Assembly: GCF_003182595.1 (NCBI RefSeq)
Contig: NZ_PDNZ01000010.1
Coordinates: forward strand, 11,252 to 75,251
Origin: Prosthecochloris marina
GTDB lineage: Bacteria; Bacteroidota; Chlorobiia; Chlorobiales; Chlorobiaceae
Length of the DNA stretch: 64,000 nucleotides
Direction of reading: 5' to 3'
How positions within the stretch are numbered: position 1 is the stretch's first letter; each line of letters opens with the position of its first letter. The notes under the pieces were generated by a model. The model had not been told where the DNA came from. It did not search any database and was given only the letters and a program-made list of their open reading frames with translations. Position numbers and translations under genes: made by a program. Shown piece after piece: positions 63,701-64,000 of the stretch.

Positions 63701-64000
63701 TCAAATAAAAAGTTGAATATCGGCGTCGGCTGCGTACTCGAGAAACATGGCAGCTCCCGCGAACTCCACGCCGTCTATGAAGTCTTCTTTCGAAAATCCA
63801 AACACATCCATCGTCATCTGGCACGCGATAAACTTCACCCCGCAATCGATACACAGCTCGCGCAGCTCCTCGATGGTCGCCACGCCCTTCTTCTTGAACG
63901 TCTTTTTCATGAGGCTTGAAGCAAGCGTGTCGAACCCCGGAACATTACCTGTTATGATTTTCGGTATCTGCCAGTTGATGTTCTGAAATCCCTCGTTGCC
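63701..64000 (-). CDS. DsrE/DsrF-like family protein, 5' end outside the window
   Basis: The last 99 codons of a gene that runs off the right edge. The visible part reads NWQIPKIITGNVPGFDTLAS, then LRELCIDCGVKFIACQMTMD and FIDGVEFAGAAMFLEYAADA. This fits the DsrE/DsrF/DrsH-like family (peroxiredoxin-like persulfide or thiol carriers); ELCIDCGVKFIACQMTMDVFG with Cys at three places is typical. It is upstream of cooC by 91 bases on the same strand. In a sulfur oxidiser, sulfur relay is a reasonable role, but that is inference. Confidence 0.8.
   Translation of the reverse strand, partial: GNEGFQNINWQIPKIITGNVPGFDTLASSLMKKTFKKKGVATIEELRELCIDCGVKFIACQMTMDVFGFSKEDFIDGVEFAGAAMFLEYAADADIQLFI

Noticed and set aside
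1..64000. CRISPR array, phage or toxin-antitoxin system
   Set aside because: No regularly spaced direct repeats, phage genes or paired small toxin-antitoxin genes were found on reading the window.

Overview
The window reads as chromosome of an anaerobic, Gram-negative bacterium, most likely a green sulfur bacterium (Chlorobiaceae) of the marine or salt-tolerant kind (Prosthecochloris-like). This assignment is an inference from the general look of the housekeeping proteins (Dxr, GlmS, FtsH, type-2 PyrF), the ArsA-type ATPase, the RRM-type RNA-binding protein and the wealth of Na+/K+ transporters. No photosynthesis gene lies in the window to prove it.

Layout. 0.1-8.4 kb, almost all minus strand: a DUF1015 protein, a LysE exporter, a small membrane protein, two decayed GNAT acetyltransferase genes, an AraC/GyrI regulator, three tandem SAM methyltransferases and scpA. 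8.4-15 kb: a TPR protein, a papain-like peptidase, amt-glnB, an RNA-binding protein with a structured leader, MscS, a ferritin-like protein and a TIGR01777 protein. 15-28.5 kb is a housekeeping core: glmS, pyrF, ftsH, acyP, tRNA-Val(UAC), dxr, rseP, prfA, a K+ channel, a nitroreductase and an ArsA-type ATPase. 28.6-45.1 kb is dominated by monovalent-cation transport: trkA-trkH, a Kef-type antiporter with its KefF-like partner, a TAXI-type TRAP transporter (usually Na+-coupled) and a complete seven-gene mrpABCDEFG Na+/H+ antiporter. 45.2-55.6 kb holds an MFS exporter, recQ, an OmpA-domain protein, an AT-rich patch with an IS3-type transposase remnant and an orphan radical SAM gene, an L,D-transpeptidase, an NSS-family Na+ symporter and a methyltransferase.

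55.7-64 kb is the most unusual part. It is an eight-gene minus-strand cluster read in the order DsrE-like protein (cut by the window end), cooC, a Tat-type substrate-binding lipoprotein of the NrtA/CmpA/SsuA class, permease, two ABC ATPases, a diheme cytochrome c lipoprotein and a cooS-like Ni-CO dehydrogenase. The CooS homologue keeps every other metal ligand I can align but has Asp376 where the C-cluster Cys (Cys333 in C. hydrogenoformans CooSII numbering) should be. The two ATPases carry complementary defects: one has lost the Walker B Glu and the switch His, the other has a broken LSGGQ-type signature. A heterodimer would therefore have one complete and one dead ATP site. No CooF, hydrogenase or acetyl-CoA synthase gene is present. 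I regard this cluster as the best candidate for an undescribed system: a CODH-like enzyme tied to an asymmetric NitT/TauT-type importer and a periplasmic cytochrome.

Elsewhere the window is ordinary, with local oddities: two adjacent GNAT pseudogenes, a 23-bp perfect inverted repeat after glnB, a nested stem in the leader of the RNA-binding protein gene, and a possible A7-slippage or frameshifted small gene near 35.8 kb.
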